This document shows, in pieces, positions 43,416 through 52,990 of a stretch of 64,000 nucleotides of DNA. The notes beneath the pieces are model-generated. The model did no database searches. It was not told where the DNA came from and worked only from the letters and a program-made list of their open reading frames with translations. Source of the DNA: an uncultured Draconibacterium sp. (GTDB lineage Bacteria; Bacteroidota; Bacteroidia; Bacteroidales; Prolixibacteraceae); the NCBI RefSeq assembly GCF_963677155.1, contig NZ_OY781884.1, positions 1,544,501 to 1,608,500 of the forward strand, written 5' to 3'. Numbering within the stretch: position 1 is the stretch's first letter; each line of letters begins with the position of its first letter. Made by a program: the position numbers and the translations under genes.

Positions 43416-44812
43416 TACAGCGCATTTAAAAAATCGAGCAGTGCCTCACGATCGGCAGTACTTAGCGCTTTGAAATCGTCTTTCGCATCTTTTGCTTCGC
43501 CATCGTGCCACAAAATGGCTTCGGTTATACTGCGTGCCCGGCCATCGTGCAAAAAAGTTGTATGTCCGCTGGTAACACTGCTTAAACCAATTCCCCAAAG
43601 CGGTCGCGTTTTCCACTCTTTACCATTCGCTTTAAACTCGGGCCGGTTATCGGCCAGTCCATCGCCCATATCATGCAAAAGCATATCGGTGTACGGATAA
43701 ATCACCTGATTACTCACCTCAGGTACACCTTCCAGCGTTCCAGTGGTAAAAGATGCTGTGTGGCAATTAATACAGCCAATTTCATCAAAAACCTTACGTC
43801 CTTTAATCACTGTCGGGTCATCAAAATTCCGTGCTGCGGGCACCGCCAGTGTTTGCGAATAAAAAGTAACATCTTCCAAAACTTTCATATCAATCTCGGT
43901 TGAATCGGAAAGTTCAGTTTCCCCATTAGTTTGCCCATATGAACTCTCAATCGGACGAACAGGGTTTGTAATACCCATGTCTCCGTTATAAGCCCCAGCA
44001 CTTTGTACAAGAATACTGGGAGCACCTGCCTTCCATCCAAAACGGCCCAATGCGATTCTTTTATTGGCCGGATCCCACACATAATTGGCTTTCCCCGAGA
44101 TCCCGTCGTCATCGTTATCATTTTCATCGGCAAGCGCCAAAATATCCGATTCAGGAATGGCTTCCAGCAATCCCAATCCAAATACCGGCATTGCAATTCG
44201 CGGAGAAATCAACACATCAGATGGCAGCGACATGTACGGATCTTCAATTGCATACACCGGTTTTTGGAGAGTGATAATGGTACCATCAGCAAGTATTTCA
44301 TCAATATATTCGTAATTAACGGCCAGCGAAGCTTCTTTCTGATAACCGTAAATTGCCTGGTGTTGCAACTGGGTACCAAAGCCCGGAACCGGAGCCGGGC
44401 CTCCATGCTCATCCTGTCCTTCCACACTGATTCTAAAAAAGAAGCCACTCATATCGTTAATATTAGCCGGAGGTACAGCACGCCCATCAGCAACATGACA
44501 TCCTATGCAAGAGTTATGATTAAAAATTGGCCCCAGCCCTCCGTTTACCGGAGCATCTCCGGAAACAAAAATAGCCTCAAATGCCAAATCTCCATCCAAA
44601 TGTTTTTTAAGACTTTCTCCTGATAAATTGGGTGCCGGCGTTGAAAAAGCTTTGCTACTTTGCATAAATACAGTAGTAGCCCCCCCGGCGAGTTCACCTT
44701 CAATTTTTGAAGGGTGTGGGTCGTCGGTCTTACAAGCATTAAAAGATATAAATATTGCTAAAATACCGGTTACCCACAACCGATTTTTGATTTTCTTGTC
44801 AGATTGAACCAT
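43415..44812 (-). CDS. Di-heme c-type oxidoreductase (DHOR family) lipoprotein
   Basis: About 465 residues from the ATG at 44812, which starts the signal peptide ending in lipobox FNAC; an ATG 27 nt upstream is possible. Two heme-c motifs are present, CIGCH (~102-106) and CINCH (~347-351), with the family features GPIFNHNSCIGCHVADGRA, an acidic DENDNDDDGISGKANYVWD loop and LLHDMGDGLADNRPEF ... RTRPLWGIG-type ending (here WKTRPLWGIGLSSVTSGHTTFLHDGRA). Such proteins (COG3488) resemble cytochrome c peroxidases and are often found beside imelysins, as here, in periplasmic iron or redox systems. Confidence 0.88.
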   Translation of the reverse strand: MVQSDKKIKNRLWVTGILAIFISFNACKTDDPHPSKIEGELAGGATTVFMQSSKAFSTPAPNLSGESLKKHLDGDLAFEAIFVSGDAPVNGGLGPIFNHNSCIGCHVADGRAVPPANINDMSGFFFRISVEGQDEHGGPAPVPGFGTQLQHQAIYGYQKEASLAVNYEYIDEILADGTIITLQKPVYAIEDPYMSLPSDVLISPRIAMPVFGLGLLEAIPESDILALADENDNDDDGISGKANYVWDPANKRIALGRFGWKAGAPSILVQSAGAYNGDMGITNPVRPIESSYGQTNGETELSDSTEIDMKVLEDVTFYSQTLAVPAARNFDDPTVIKGRKVFDEIGCINCHTASFTTGTLEGVPEVSNQVIYPYTDMLLHDMGDGLADNRPEFKANGKEWKTRPLWGIGLSSVTSGHTTFLHDGRARSITEAILWHDGEAKDAKDDFKALSTADREALLDFLNAL

Positions 44813-44843
44813 AGTAAACGTTGTATTGAATGGCCTCAACTAT

Positions 44844-45974
44844 TTATTTTGTCAATGCGTCTTTTACTTTTTTCAGCGAATCGAAAAGATCATTGCATGC
44901 ACCAGTAGCAGCATCAGTAGCGACTTGGTTTGATAAATTGTTACGGAAAGGCTCACCAATGTTACTTATTTCTGTTTTGGCCGCTGCAATATTGGCTTTC
45001 ACTTCTGCGTCGAGATCTGCTGATTTTTCTTTTACGATGTCAGAAAGACTGCTGCCCCTGTCGATTTCAAGACCTCCCATGTATACATTTTCAATACTTT
45101 GGATATTGTTTTTGAAATCGGTGAGCGAGTTCCAGCTGTACCACGATTCAACATCTAATACATTCCCTGATTCTACCGGATCGGCAATTTTTGCATTACC
45201 CACTTCGTCGGCAATATCCATCGCTCCCTGAATGATTTCTTCCAGAGCAGCATACTGCGAAACATAACGACTACCACTTAATCCGGCATTAATCAGTTCG
45301 TTACCAAAAGCATCGCCAACTTCAATCTCAGCAGCCTCCAGCAAACTTTGTTTTTGCGATGTCAGGTTGTCACTTCCATTCCACCATGCTTCCAGCGTAA
45401 TACAATCTTCGGCAAGCACTTGTGCCACCGCTTCAAGATACGTTAACTCAGCTGCCGAGAAGCTGGCTGCAGCACGCGGTCCTCCATTGCGGAACAATAG
45501 GTATTCAACAGCATGAAATCCACGAAGTGAAGCTCCCAAACTATTTCTAACATAATCTGAATTCATTGAAATTGTTTCGTCTTCAACATCAGCAAGAACC
45601 TGATCGAGTTGGTCCTTATCGAGTGGCCATGAGTCGAGGAGTGGATCGAGGTTATTAAAGGCTGCTGGTCCAAACAAAAAGGCTTCGCTTTTTTCCCAAT
45701 ATTCACGAGTATCTTTCCAGGCCTCAGCCGCAGCTACAACTTCGTCATCAGTTAGTTCAGAATTAAATCCCTGAATAACATCAACCAACTGAATAGCATT
45801 GGTGGCCATATTTCCGTAAGTCGTAATTACCGTTTTATTGGTATAATCGGTAATCATTTGTGTAATTTTTTCATCGCGCTCACCAACATCGGCAACATCA
45901 TCGTCATCGGAACAGGCAACAATAAAAAGCGCCAGCAAGCCGGTGAGAAATAGAAATGGATTAAATTTTTTCAT
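44844..45974 (-). CDS. Imelysin-family (M75) lipoprotein
   Basis: A 376-residue lipoprotein (lipobox FIVAC, Cys21) followed by an Asp-rich linker. The imelysin GxHxxE motif is G152-F-H154-A-V-E157, and REYWEKSEAFLFGPAAFNNLDPLLDSWPLD is the matching first-half block. Imelysins are four-helix-bundle-pair proteins linked to iron uptake (EfeO/IrpA group); a peptidase activity is doubtful. It follows the outer-membrane barrel gene by 18 nt and precedes the di-heme protein. Together they suggest an iron-responsive envelope system. Confidence 0.9.
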   Translation of the reverse strand: MKKFNPFLFLTGLLALFIVACSDDDDVADVGERDEKITQMITDYTNKTVITTYGNMATNAIQLVDVIQGFNSELTDDEVVAAAEAWKDTREYWEKSEAFLFGPAAFNNLDPLLDSWPLDKDQLDQVLADVEDETISMNSDYVRNSLGASLRGFHAVEYLLFRNGGPRAAASFSAAELTYLEAVAQVLAEDCITLEAWWNGSDNLTSQKQSLLEAAEIEVGDAFGNELINAGLSGSRYVSQYAALEEIIQGAMDIADEVGNAKIADPVESGNVLDVESWYSWNSLTDFKNNIQSIENVYMGGLEIDRGSSLSDIVKEKSADLDAEVKANIAAAKTEISNIGEPFRNNLSNQVATDAATGACNDLFDSLKKVKDALTK

Positions 45975-45992
45975 AACATCTATAATTTTGAA

Positions 45993-47252
45993 TTATTTGA
46001 ATATACCCGAGAAAGTAACTCCCAAGCTAAATGTGTTTTCCTGATTATATGGTTTGTCGAATACACGCATACTGTATTCGGCTTTTAATGCGATTTGAGG
46101 AATAGGGAAATAGTTGAGACCAACAGTATATAACTGTCGTTTGTACCGGGTATCGGCAAGCATTCCCGACACCGTATTTTGCATCGAATTGTAATAGGTA
46201 TAATGCAAAAAGGTGTAGAGTTGGTCTTCGGTATGAGGGAAAAACGAAAGCACATTGTAGCCGGCTTCGACCATTACTGACATCGCATTTTTAGCTACAT
46301 CGGTATGCGGAGAAGGTGCCGCAGATGGCAGATTTTTATTGATTTTCGAAATTTCTGCGGACTCAGCAAGATCACCGTAAATAAAACATGCGCGGGCAAT
46401 CCAGTTTTTCGAGTTGTATTCTGCATCAAAAGAACCAATTAAAACCGTTCCATCCAATCCATCATAACGGTCGGCTTTTAAGCTGTTACCAGCACTGTTG
46501 CCAACATATCCGCTAATTCCCATACGTAATCCGTTTATCGAATAGTTGTCGATTCTGAAAGCACCCGCCAAGCTGCTTGCCAATTTGTATTCGTAAGCTG
46601 AAACGCTTCCGCCATTAACCCAATTGGCCGAGCCAAAAGCATCGACATCAAGCCCGTTTACAAGCATAAATTCGTAGTTCCACATACGCAAGCGGCCATG
46701 AACGCTGATTCCGTTTTCGTGCCAGGTTTGCGGAATTATAGTGCTCTCCCCTTCCGGGCGCATTACATTGAAGTATTCAGTAGGCAAATGTCTATAGTTA
46801 GTCAATCCAACCGGAACGATAATATGACCGGCACGTATATTAAAACTCGAACTAAAGCTTTTTTCAATCCAGAATTGCTCCAACACAACTTCGCCTCCTT
46901 TTTCAACTTCCTGTTCATATTCGCCAAATTCTTCAGCTTCAATCTCCATTTCGGAACCAACACCTCCATGTTCCAACTCAATCTCACTGCCAATTTTCCA
47001 GCCACCTCCAAAATCGTAGTTCAGGAAAAGCACAAGGTGTGGAACATCGGTTTGCGCCCTGCTTACTTTGTCTTTAAAATTTTCGGGGTAGGTGTAGCGG
47101 TTAAAATCCGCACTGTAATCGAAATGACGATAAACCACCTCGCCATAACCTCCAATAGTAAGATTTGATGATTTTTGATTATTTTCTTGTGCTAAAACAT
47201 TTTGCCCAAAAACCAGCAGGGTAAGCCCCAATGCAAACGTAACTAACTTCAT
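45993..47252 (-). CDS. Outer-membrane beta-barrel protein
   Basis: About 419 residues from ATG 47252, chosen because it begins the signal peptide MKLVTFALGLTLLVFGQNVLAQ. The mature protein alternates short hydrophobic strands and polar turns: LTIGGYGEVVYRHFDY, VPHLVLFLNYDFGGGWKIGSEIELEHGG, FWIEKSFSSSFNIRAGHIIVPVG, ending with strands such as LYTVGLNYFPIPQIALKAEYSMRVF. It resembles phosphate-selective-porin-like barrels often annotated in this phylum. It is first in the operon with imelysin, di-heme oxidoreductase and the FMN-motif protein, and a good promoter precedes it. Confidence 0.82.
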   Translation of the reverse strand: MKLVTFALGLTLLVFGQNVLAQENNQKSSNLTIGGYGEVVYRHFDYSADFNRYTYPENFKDKVSRAQTDVPHLVLFLNYDFGGGWKIGSEIELEHGGVGSEMEIEAEEFGEYEQEVEKGGEVVLEQFWIEKSFSSSFNIRAGHIIVPVGLTNYRHLPTEYFNVMRPEGESTIIPQTWHENGISVHGRLRMWNYEFMLVNGLDVDAFGSANWVNGGSVSAYEYKLASSLAGAFRIDNYSINGLRMGISGYVGNSAGNSLKADRYDGLDGTVLIGSFDAEYNSKNWIARACFIYGDLAESAEISKINKNLPSAAPSPHTDVAKNAMSVMVEAGYNVLSFFPHTEDQLYTFLHYTYYNSMQNTVSGMLADTRYKRQLYTVGLNYFPIPQIALKAEYSMRVFDKPYNQENTFSLGVTFSGIFK

Positions 47253-47271
47253 AGATAAATAGATTTTGGGA

Positions 47272-47302
47272 CAAAAGTAGACTGAGAGCAAGTGCGGGTC
47301 AA
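47272..47302 (-). promoter_or_regulatory. Promoter of the barrel-imelysin operon
   Basis: On the minus strand TTG (47300-47302), 20 nt, then TACTTTTG (47279-47272), about 20 nt before the start codon. It matches the Bacteroidota consensus. Confidence 0.65.
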
Positions 47303-47534
47303 TCCCCTTTACTTGGGATTTTTCAGGAGGAAAACATGTCTAAAATCAATAGTTCTTCAATTATTCCACATAAAAGACAATAAAAAAAACAAGCCAACAA
47401 TACCTCATTTTCAACAAATTAAAGACACCCTTCCAATAAAATTAGAATAAAATATCCGTTACTCCTATAAATAGGGATATGACATAACGAAAGGGGAAGC
47501 ACCATTTTGTGTATTCCTTCTTTTTATTTCGAAC

Positions 47535-49916
47535 TTATTTCAAATTCTCTTCAAACAGTTTAAAAATGCGTTTGTATTCGTCGGTCCAACTGCTGGGTTC
47601 AACAAACCCGTGAGCCTCTACCGGATAAACCGCCAGTTCCCAGTTTTCTTTGCCCAACTCAATAAGGCGCTGAGTTAAGCGCACGATGTCCTGAAACTCT
47701 ACATTATCATCTACCATTCCGTGGCACATCAATAAGTTGCCTTCCAGTCCTTCGGCAAAGTTTATGGGTGAACTTTTTGCATATGCAATGCTGTCCTGCA
47801 CCGGTGTATTCAGAATATTGGCTGTGTAACCGTGGTTGTAGTGCGCCCAGTCGGTTACCGAACGCAAAGCTGCTCCGGCAGCAAACGTTTCCGGTTCGTT
47901 AAACATCGCCATCAGCGTGATAAAACCGCCGTATGAACCACCGTAAATTCCAATCCGCTCGGGCGAAACACTGTATTTATCCACTAACAATTTTGCTCCA
48001 TCTACCTGGTCCGACAGATCAAGACCACCCATCCAGCGATAAATTCCGGTGCGCCAGTCGCGGCCATAACCGGCACTTCCACGATAATCGATATCCAGCA
48101 CTGTATAACCATTATCTACCAAAATATTATGGAACTGATATTCGCGGAAATAGTCGCTCCACCATTTGTGCGCATTTTGCAGGTAACCGGCACCGTGCAC
48201 AAAAATCACTGCCGGTCCGTTTTGCTCCGGCGACTCAGGACGATATAAACGAGCGTGTACTTCGGCACCATCTTCAGCATTAAAAGTTATGTATTCGGGC
48301 ATTCGCCAATTGTATTTGTTAAAAGCATCGGTAGTTGAGTGCGTCAACTGCTCAGCTTCTGCACCGGCTTTATTCTCCTGCAAATACAATTCCCAGGGTT
48401 TGTTGCCCTCCGAGTGGCGAATGGCCAAATATTTCTCATCAGGCGAAAGTGTTACTTCGTTTCCGCCTTCCATTGATGTGATTTGCGTTAGCTTACCACC
48501 CCAAACCGGCATTTTGTAAAAGTGTGTCACGCCAGGGTACTCTTTATTGGCTATGAAATAGAAACTTTTTTTATCGTTTGATATGGATGCTTCCGAAACT
48601 TCAAACTCGCCTTTGGTAAGCGTTATTTTCTTTTTTGTTTTGCAGTTAACAGCGTACAAGTGTGAGTAGCCCGACTCCTCGGAATGAAACCAAACCGATT
48701 CCCCATCAGGCATCCAACCTATGTTTCCGGTTGACATTCCCCAACCGCCAATTCCGGGGCCACCAATCCACGCCTCATCGCGCTGACGGTCGAGTAATTC
48801 CAAATCGCCTTTTTCAGGATTGAGCAGCAAAATCCAGCGGTCTTTATTGTCTTGCGACAGCGCCACAACTACCGCCATATCTTCCGATTCATTCCAGAGT
48901 GGTCCCAACAGATTTAATTCACGGTCTTTTACTTCTGCGCCTTCTTTTGGCAACCGTTCCGGGTAATCACTCAGGTAATCGGGCAAATCTTTCAAGCCGG
49001 GAATTTGTGTTTTATCAATCGTAATCAGCTTGTTGTTTTTCAAATCATAAATTCCCATTTCTACCGACGCCTGCGGACTTCCCACTTTGGCACGGGCATT
49101 CTTTTCTTCAGTATAGCCCGACTCCGTAACATGATGCGTTACCGAAGTAGCTTGTGCGTTGGCAGCTCTTTCGTAAAGACTGTAAATAATGTAATCGCCG
49201 GTCGGACTTAACGAAATATCGCTCAACAACTTACTCCCGATATATATTTCTAATGGCTCGGCTTCTTTCTCCGCTTCCTCGCGGTTTTCGCGTACTTTAT
49301 TTTTAGCCTCACGTTCCTTCAAAACCACAAACAATTCTTTTTGCTGATCTTCCAGCCATTTGGCTTGCTCCGACGAAGGCTGCTCCTTTTTTTCGTTCCC
49401 CGAAACAAAGTTGGTCAGCTGCGTAATCAGTCCGGTTTTCAGATCGATAGTGAATAAATTATTGTCCTTTGTAAACGCAATTTTCGAATCGCCTAAAACA
49501 AATTCGGGCGACGAAACACGCTCCAGCCAGGCTGTTAGCTGCTTTTCTTTACCATTTTTAATATCAAGCAAATAAAGATTCCCATTTCGGGTATAAACCT
49601 TTTTTGATTTGTCGCTGTTGTAATCGCCGCGATGGCCAGGCAGTGTACTTTTCTCTGCCAAACTTACTTTCTCTATTTCTCTGATCAACAGATCATACGC
49701 GTACAATGACTCAAGCGGATCTTGCTCCGGATTCCATTTAAAATAGATTTTTGCCCCATCTTCACTCCAACTTATATCGCTTGGCAAAGTCCCGATCCAT
49801 TTGGCAGGATCCTGCATTATCGTTTCAATGGAAAGTAAACTTTTATTGAGTTGGCTAACCTGACTAAATGCTGAAAAAGTAAACAGAATAAAAAATGACA
49901 GAATAAAATGTCTCAT
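47535..49916 (-). CDS. S9-family prolyl oligopeptidase-like serine peptidase
   Basis: A 793-residue exported peptidase (signal MRHFILSFFILFTFSAFSQ). An N-terminal beta-propeller (~40-560) is followed by an alpha/beta-hydrolase domain with Ser661 in GGSYGGFITL, Asp736 (or the adjacent Asp737) in GMVDDNVEFQ and His769 in EAHGFVEP. The order and spacing are those of DPP4/acylaminoacyl-peptidase-type S9 enzymes, common in Bacteroidota periplasm for peptide uptake. Specificity, for example post-proline, is not decided by sequence. It is a single gene, 282 nt from the barrel operon. Confidence 0.92.
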   Translation of the reverse strand: MRHFILSFFILFTFSAFSQVSQLNKSLLSIETIMQDPAKWIGTLPSDISWSEDGAKIYFKWNPEQDPLESLYAYDLLIREIEKVSLAEKSTLPGHRGDYNSDKSKKVYTRNGNLYLLDIKNGKEKQLTAWLERVSSPEFVLGDSKIAFTKDNNLFTIDLKTGLITQLTNFVSGNEKKEQPSSEQAKWLEDQQKELFVVLKEREAKNKVRENREEAEKEAEPLEIYIGSKLLSDISLSPTGDYIIYSLYERAANAQATSVTHHVTESGYTEEKNARAKVGSPQASVEMGIYDLKNNKLITIDKTQIPGLKDLPDYLSDYPERLPKEGAEVKDRELNLLGPLWNESEDMAVVVALSQDNKDRWILLLNPEKGDLELLDRQRDEAWIGGPGIGGWGMSTGNIGWMPDGESVWFHSEESGYSHLYAVNCKTKKKITLTKGEFEVSEASISNDKKSFYFIANKEYPGVTHFYKMPVWGGKLTQITSMEGGNEVTLSPDEKYLAIRHSEGNKPWELYLQENKAGAEAEQLTHSTTDAFNKYNWRMPEYITFNAEDGAEVHARLYRPESPEQNGPAVIFVHGAGYLQNAHKWWSDYFREYQFHNILVDNGYTVLDIDYRGSAGYGRDWRTGIYRWMGGLDLSDQVDGAKLLVDKYSVSPERIGIYGGSYGGFITLMAMFNEPETFAAGAALRSVTDWAHYNHGYTANILNTPVQDSIAYAKSSPINFAEGLEGNLLMCHGMVDDNVEFQDIVRLTQRLIELGKENWELAVYPVEAHGFVEPSSWTDEYKRIFKLFEENLK

Positions 49917-49994
49917 GAGTGCAGTTTCTTTTTAGTGTTTTTCTCGAAGGCATCTAAATTAACACTTTTAGTAAAATGAATTCGTATAAAGAAC

Positions 49995-50027
49995 TTGTAT
50001 ATTCTTAATTCAAAAAATATAGATTTG
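49995..50027 (+). promoter_or_regulatory. Possible promoter of the aspartokinase gene
   Basis: TTG at 49995-49997 and TAGATTTG at 50020-50027, 22 nt apart, at the long end of the allowed spacing; 50 nt before the start codon. Confidence 0.45.
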
Positions 50028-50077
50028 CAGTATAAAACAGTTCGTAATGCAGTGCTCAAAGCTTAAAGTCAATTTTT

Positions 50078-51328
50078 ATGAAGGTATTTAAATTTGGAGG
50101 TGCATCGGTAAAAGATGCAGCCGCCGTGAAAAATGTTTTTGAGATTATTAATAGTGAAAAAGGCAACCTTGCCGTTGTTATTTCGGCTATGGGAAAAAGT
50201 ACCGATCTGCTGGAAACATTGATAAAAACCTACTTCAACAGCGACGACGAAAAATGGACCATCTTCAATAACTTTAAAAATTACCACATCGAAATTATTG
50301 GCGATCTGTTTGGAGAAAAAGGAATGCCACAGGGTGTTTACGAACTGTTTACCGAATTGGAACACAAATTGAATTCGCGCCCTTCGTACGATTTTAATTT
50401 TGAGTACGACCAAATTATTTGTTTTGGCGAGCTTATTTCTACCCGAATTGTTAGCGACTACATTACTGCAACCGGTCATAAAAATGTATGGATAGACATT
50501 CGCAACTGCCTGAAAACCGACGACACGTTCCGCGATGCCCGTGTTGATTGGGAATGGACCGGGCAACTGATCCGCGAGGAATTCTCGTTCTCGGAAACAA
50601 GCTTATATATCACCCAGGGTTTTATCGGCTCTACAACCACCAACCTCACTACCACTCTGGGTCGCGAGGGATCGGATTTTACAGCTGCCATTATTGGTAG
50701 CTCGTTAAAGGTTGAGAGCGTGTCTATATGGAAAGACGTTCCCGGAGTTTTAAGTGGCGACCCTAAAAAAATGAGCGATACGGTGATGATCAACGAATTG
50801 TCGTACAAAGAAGCGGTGGAGATGACACATTCGGGAGCAAAAGTTATTCACCCAAAAACCATGCAGCCGCTACACAACGAAGGAATTCCGCTGCTGGTAA
50901 AATCGTTTGTTGAACCGCAAAATCCGGGCACTGTTATTCATAAGATCAATCATAAAATTGAGCTGCCTCCAATTTTTATTCTGAAAGAAAACCAGGTGCT
51001 GATCACCCTTTCAGCACTCGATTTCTCAATAATCTCGATCAGTGATATTGAGCATGTGGTAAAATTTCTGATGGAAAAATTGATTACGGTTACGCTAATG
51101 CAACAATCGGCCATCGACCTGAATATTGTTGCCGATGCATCAGACGAAAATCTGGAGGAAATTTTTAGTGAACTTTCAACAGATTACAATATCCGGTACA
51201 ACACCGATCTTACGCTGGTAACCATCCGGCACTACACCGAAGAAGTACTCGACTGGATGGTAAAAGAAAAGGATATTTATCTGGAACAGCACAGTCGGTT
51301 AACGGCGCGGATGCTGATTAAAGAATAA
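50078..51328 (+). CDS. lysC: Aspartate kinase
   Basis: A 416-residue monofunctional aspartokinase. It opens with KVFKFGGASV, the phosphate loop of the family, and has ICFGELISTRIVSDYI, GFIGSTTTNLTTTLGREGSDFTAAIIG and WKDVPGVLSGDPK, which form the kinase domain (~1-285). Two C-terminal ACT segments follow (~295-416), so feedback control by lysine or threonine is likely. It phosphorylates aspartate as first step to lysine, threonine and methionine. Bacteroidota often have further fused aspartokinases; this separate one is in no visible operon. FGGASV replaces the usual FGGTSV. Confidence 0.92.
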   Translation: MKVFKFGGASVKDAAAVKNVFEIINSEKGNLAVVISAMGKSTDLLETLIKTYFNSDDEKWTIFNNFKNYHIEIIGDLFGEKGMPQGVYELFTELEHKLNSRPSYDFNFEYDQIICFGELISTRIVSDYITATGHKNVWIDIRNCLKTDDTFRDARVDWEWTGQLIREEFSFSETSLYITQGFIGSTTTNLTTTLGREGSDFTAAIIGSSLKVESVSIWKDVPGVLSGDPKKMSDTVMINELSYKEAVEMTHSGAKVIHPKTMQPLHNEGIPLLVKSFVEPQNPGTVIHKINHKIELPPIFILKENQVLITLSALDFSIISISDIEHVVKFLMEKLITVTLMQQSAIDLNIVADASDENLEEIFSELSTDYNIRYNTDLTLVTIRHYTEEVLDWMVKEKDIYLEQHSRLTARMLIKE

Positions 51329-51605
51329 GAAACAGCGGCCAAAAGCAATATTTCCGGCAGCCTTTACCGCTCGATTTTAGACTACTTCAGGATAGCAATT
51401 GGCAGCTGATTGACATTTGATACTGATATGAAATAAAAATGAGCATTATTTCATTAAATCTTCTGTTCATCGGCATTAACTATTGAAAATTCAACGCTTC
51501 TCTTAAGGCTCACTCTGAAATACAACTGGTATAATTTACAGGAATCGATTTTTCTTGTAATTTTAGAACCCGATTTATTACCTATAAATAAAACAGCTGA
51601 CTGAG

Positions 51606-52919
51606 ATGAAGCAAAAAAAGACATTGCCATATATAATTGGAATTGCGGTTGTAATCATTATTGTGCTTATCGTGGGCAAAAAGCAAGGATGGCTGGGCAG
51701 CGATGTTAGCGTAAAAGTGTCGACCGAAACAGTAGAAAGTAAAACCATTACCGAGTTTATAACTGCCAACGGAAAAATTCAACCGGAAACGGAGGTAAAA
51801 ATCAGCCCTGATGTGGCCGGTGAGATCGTTGAACTACATGTTGAAGATGGCGATGCGGTTGAGCAGGGAAAATTACTGTGTGTTATAAAACCAGAAATGT
51901 ATGTTTCGGCAGTAAACCGATCGGAAGCCGCCGTAAACTCATCGAAAGCCAGACAGGCACAGGCCGAGGCACAACTAATTGAAAACGAACTTTCGTACAA
52001 ACGCTCCAAACAATTGTATGATAAAGGTACAATTCCGGTTTCGCAATTCGAATCAGCGGAAGCAGCATACAAAGTTGCACAAGCCGAAGCTCGTGCCGCA
52101 CAATATTCGGTATTAAGTGCGCAGGCATCGCTTGACGAAGCCAAAGAGCAGCTGATAAAAACAAAAATTTACGCACCTATTACAGGAACCATTTCGGCAT
52201 TAAATGTTGAAAAAGGCGAACGCGTGGTAGGAACCAGTATGATGGTGGGAACAGAAATGATGACCGTTGCTGACCTCAACAAAATGGAAGTGCAGGTTGA
52301 AGTAAACGAAAACGATATTGTAAAGGTAATGAAAGGCGACACTGCCCTGGTAGAAGTTGACGCATACCTAAACCGCAAATTCAAAGGTATTGTTACCGAA
52401 ATTGCCAACTCGGCAAGTGTTGCCGGAACCAGTTCCGACCAGGTTACCAACTTCGATGTAAAAGTGCTTTTGCTAAAAGATTCGTACGAAGATCTGATTG
52501 ATCCGGCGAATGGCAATCTTTACCCTTTCCGTCCCGGAATGTCGGCTACGGTTGATATTCTTACCGAAACCCGCGAAAATGTTATTTCGGTACCAATTTC
52601 GGCAGTTACAACACGGATAAAAAAAGAAAATGGCGGCACCAAAGAAGTTGGTACTGATTCGAAAAATTCTTCCGACGACGAAAACGCTACCCAGCGCGAT
52701 GAAAAACAGGAAGTGGTTTTTGTATATACCGATGGCCGCGTAATGAAAACCGAAGTGGAAACCGGAATTCAGGACAACAACAGCATTGAAATTCTGAAAG
52801 GAATTAAAGTTGGCGACGAAGTAGTTATCGCGCCTTACACCATTATTAACCGCACGCTAAAAGACAGTATGCTGGTTAAAAAGGTTAGTGAAGAAGATTT
52901 GTTTAATTCGGAAGATTAA
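51606..52919 (+). CDS. HlyD/MacA-type membrane-fusion adaptor (orphan)
   Basis: A 437-residue protein with one N-terminal membrane anchor (~8-25, IIGIAVVIIIVLIVG). Lipoyl half-motifs are SPDVAGEIVELHVEDGDAVEQGKLLCVI (~62-90) and IYAPITGTISALNVEKGERVVG (~184-206), bracketing a long alpha-hairpin rich in Ala and Glu. The beta-barrel has a variable Ser/Asp/Glu-rich insertion (~345-375). Adaptors of this kind usually precede MacB-type ABC permeases, but the next gene runs the other way and is separated by a terminator, so the pump partner is elsewhere. Confidence 0.88.
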   Translation: MKQKKTLPYIIGIAVVIIIVLIVGKKQGWLGSDVSVKVSTETVESKTITEFITANGKIQPETEVKISPDVAGEIVELHVEDGDAVEQGKLLCVIKPEMYVSAVNRSEAAVNSSKARQAQAEAQLIENELSYKRSKQLYDKGTIPVSQFESAEAAYKVAQAEARAAQYSVLSAQASLDEAKEQLIKTKIYAPITGTISALNVEKGERVVGTSMMVGTEMMTVADLNKMEVQVEVNENDIVKVMKGDTALVEVDAYLNRKFKGIVTEIANSASVAGTSSDQVTNFDVKVLLLKDSYEDLIDPANGNLYPFRPGMSATVDILTETRENVISVPISAVTTRIKKENGGTKEVGTDSKNSSDDENATQRDEKQEVVFVYTDGRVMKTEVETGIQDNNSIEILKGIKVGDEVVIAPYTIINRTLKDSMLVKKVSEEDLFNSED

Positions 52920-52930
52920 AATATTTTTAT

Positions 52931-52979
52931 ATAAACAAAACAGGGTTCCGATTTGATTCGCAACCCTGTTTTTGTTTAT
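52931..52979. terminator. Bidirectional hairpin terminator
   Basis: A 17-bp stem with one bulged A (52931-52947 against 52962-52979, core AACAGGGTT/AACCCTGTT) lies between the convergent adaptor and CarboxypepD_reg-like genes. A T-run follows on + and, by symmetry, on the minus strand. Confidence 0.85.
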
Positions 52980-52990
52980 GATTCTATCTC

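Noticed and set aside
50069-50566. A 165-codon frame antisense to aspartokinase
   Set aside because: Opposite conserved kinase motifs; no signal, promoter or family.
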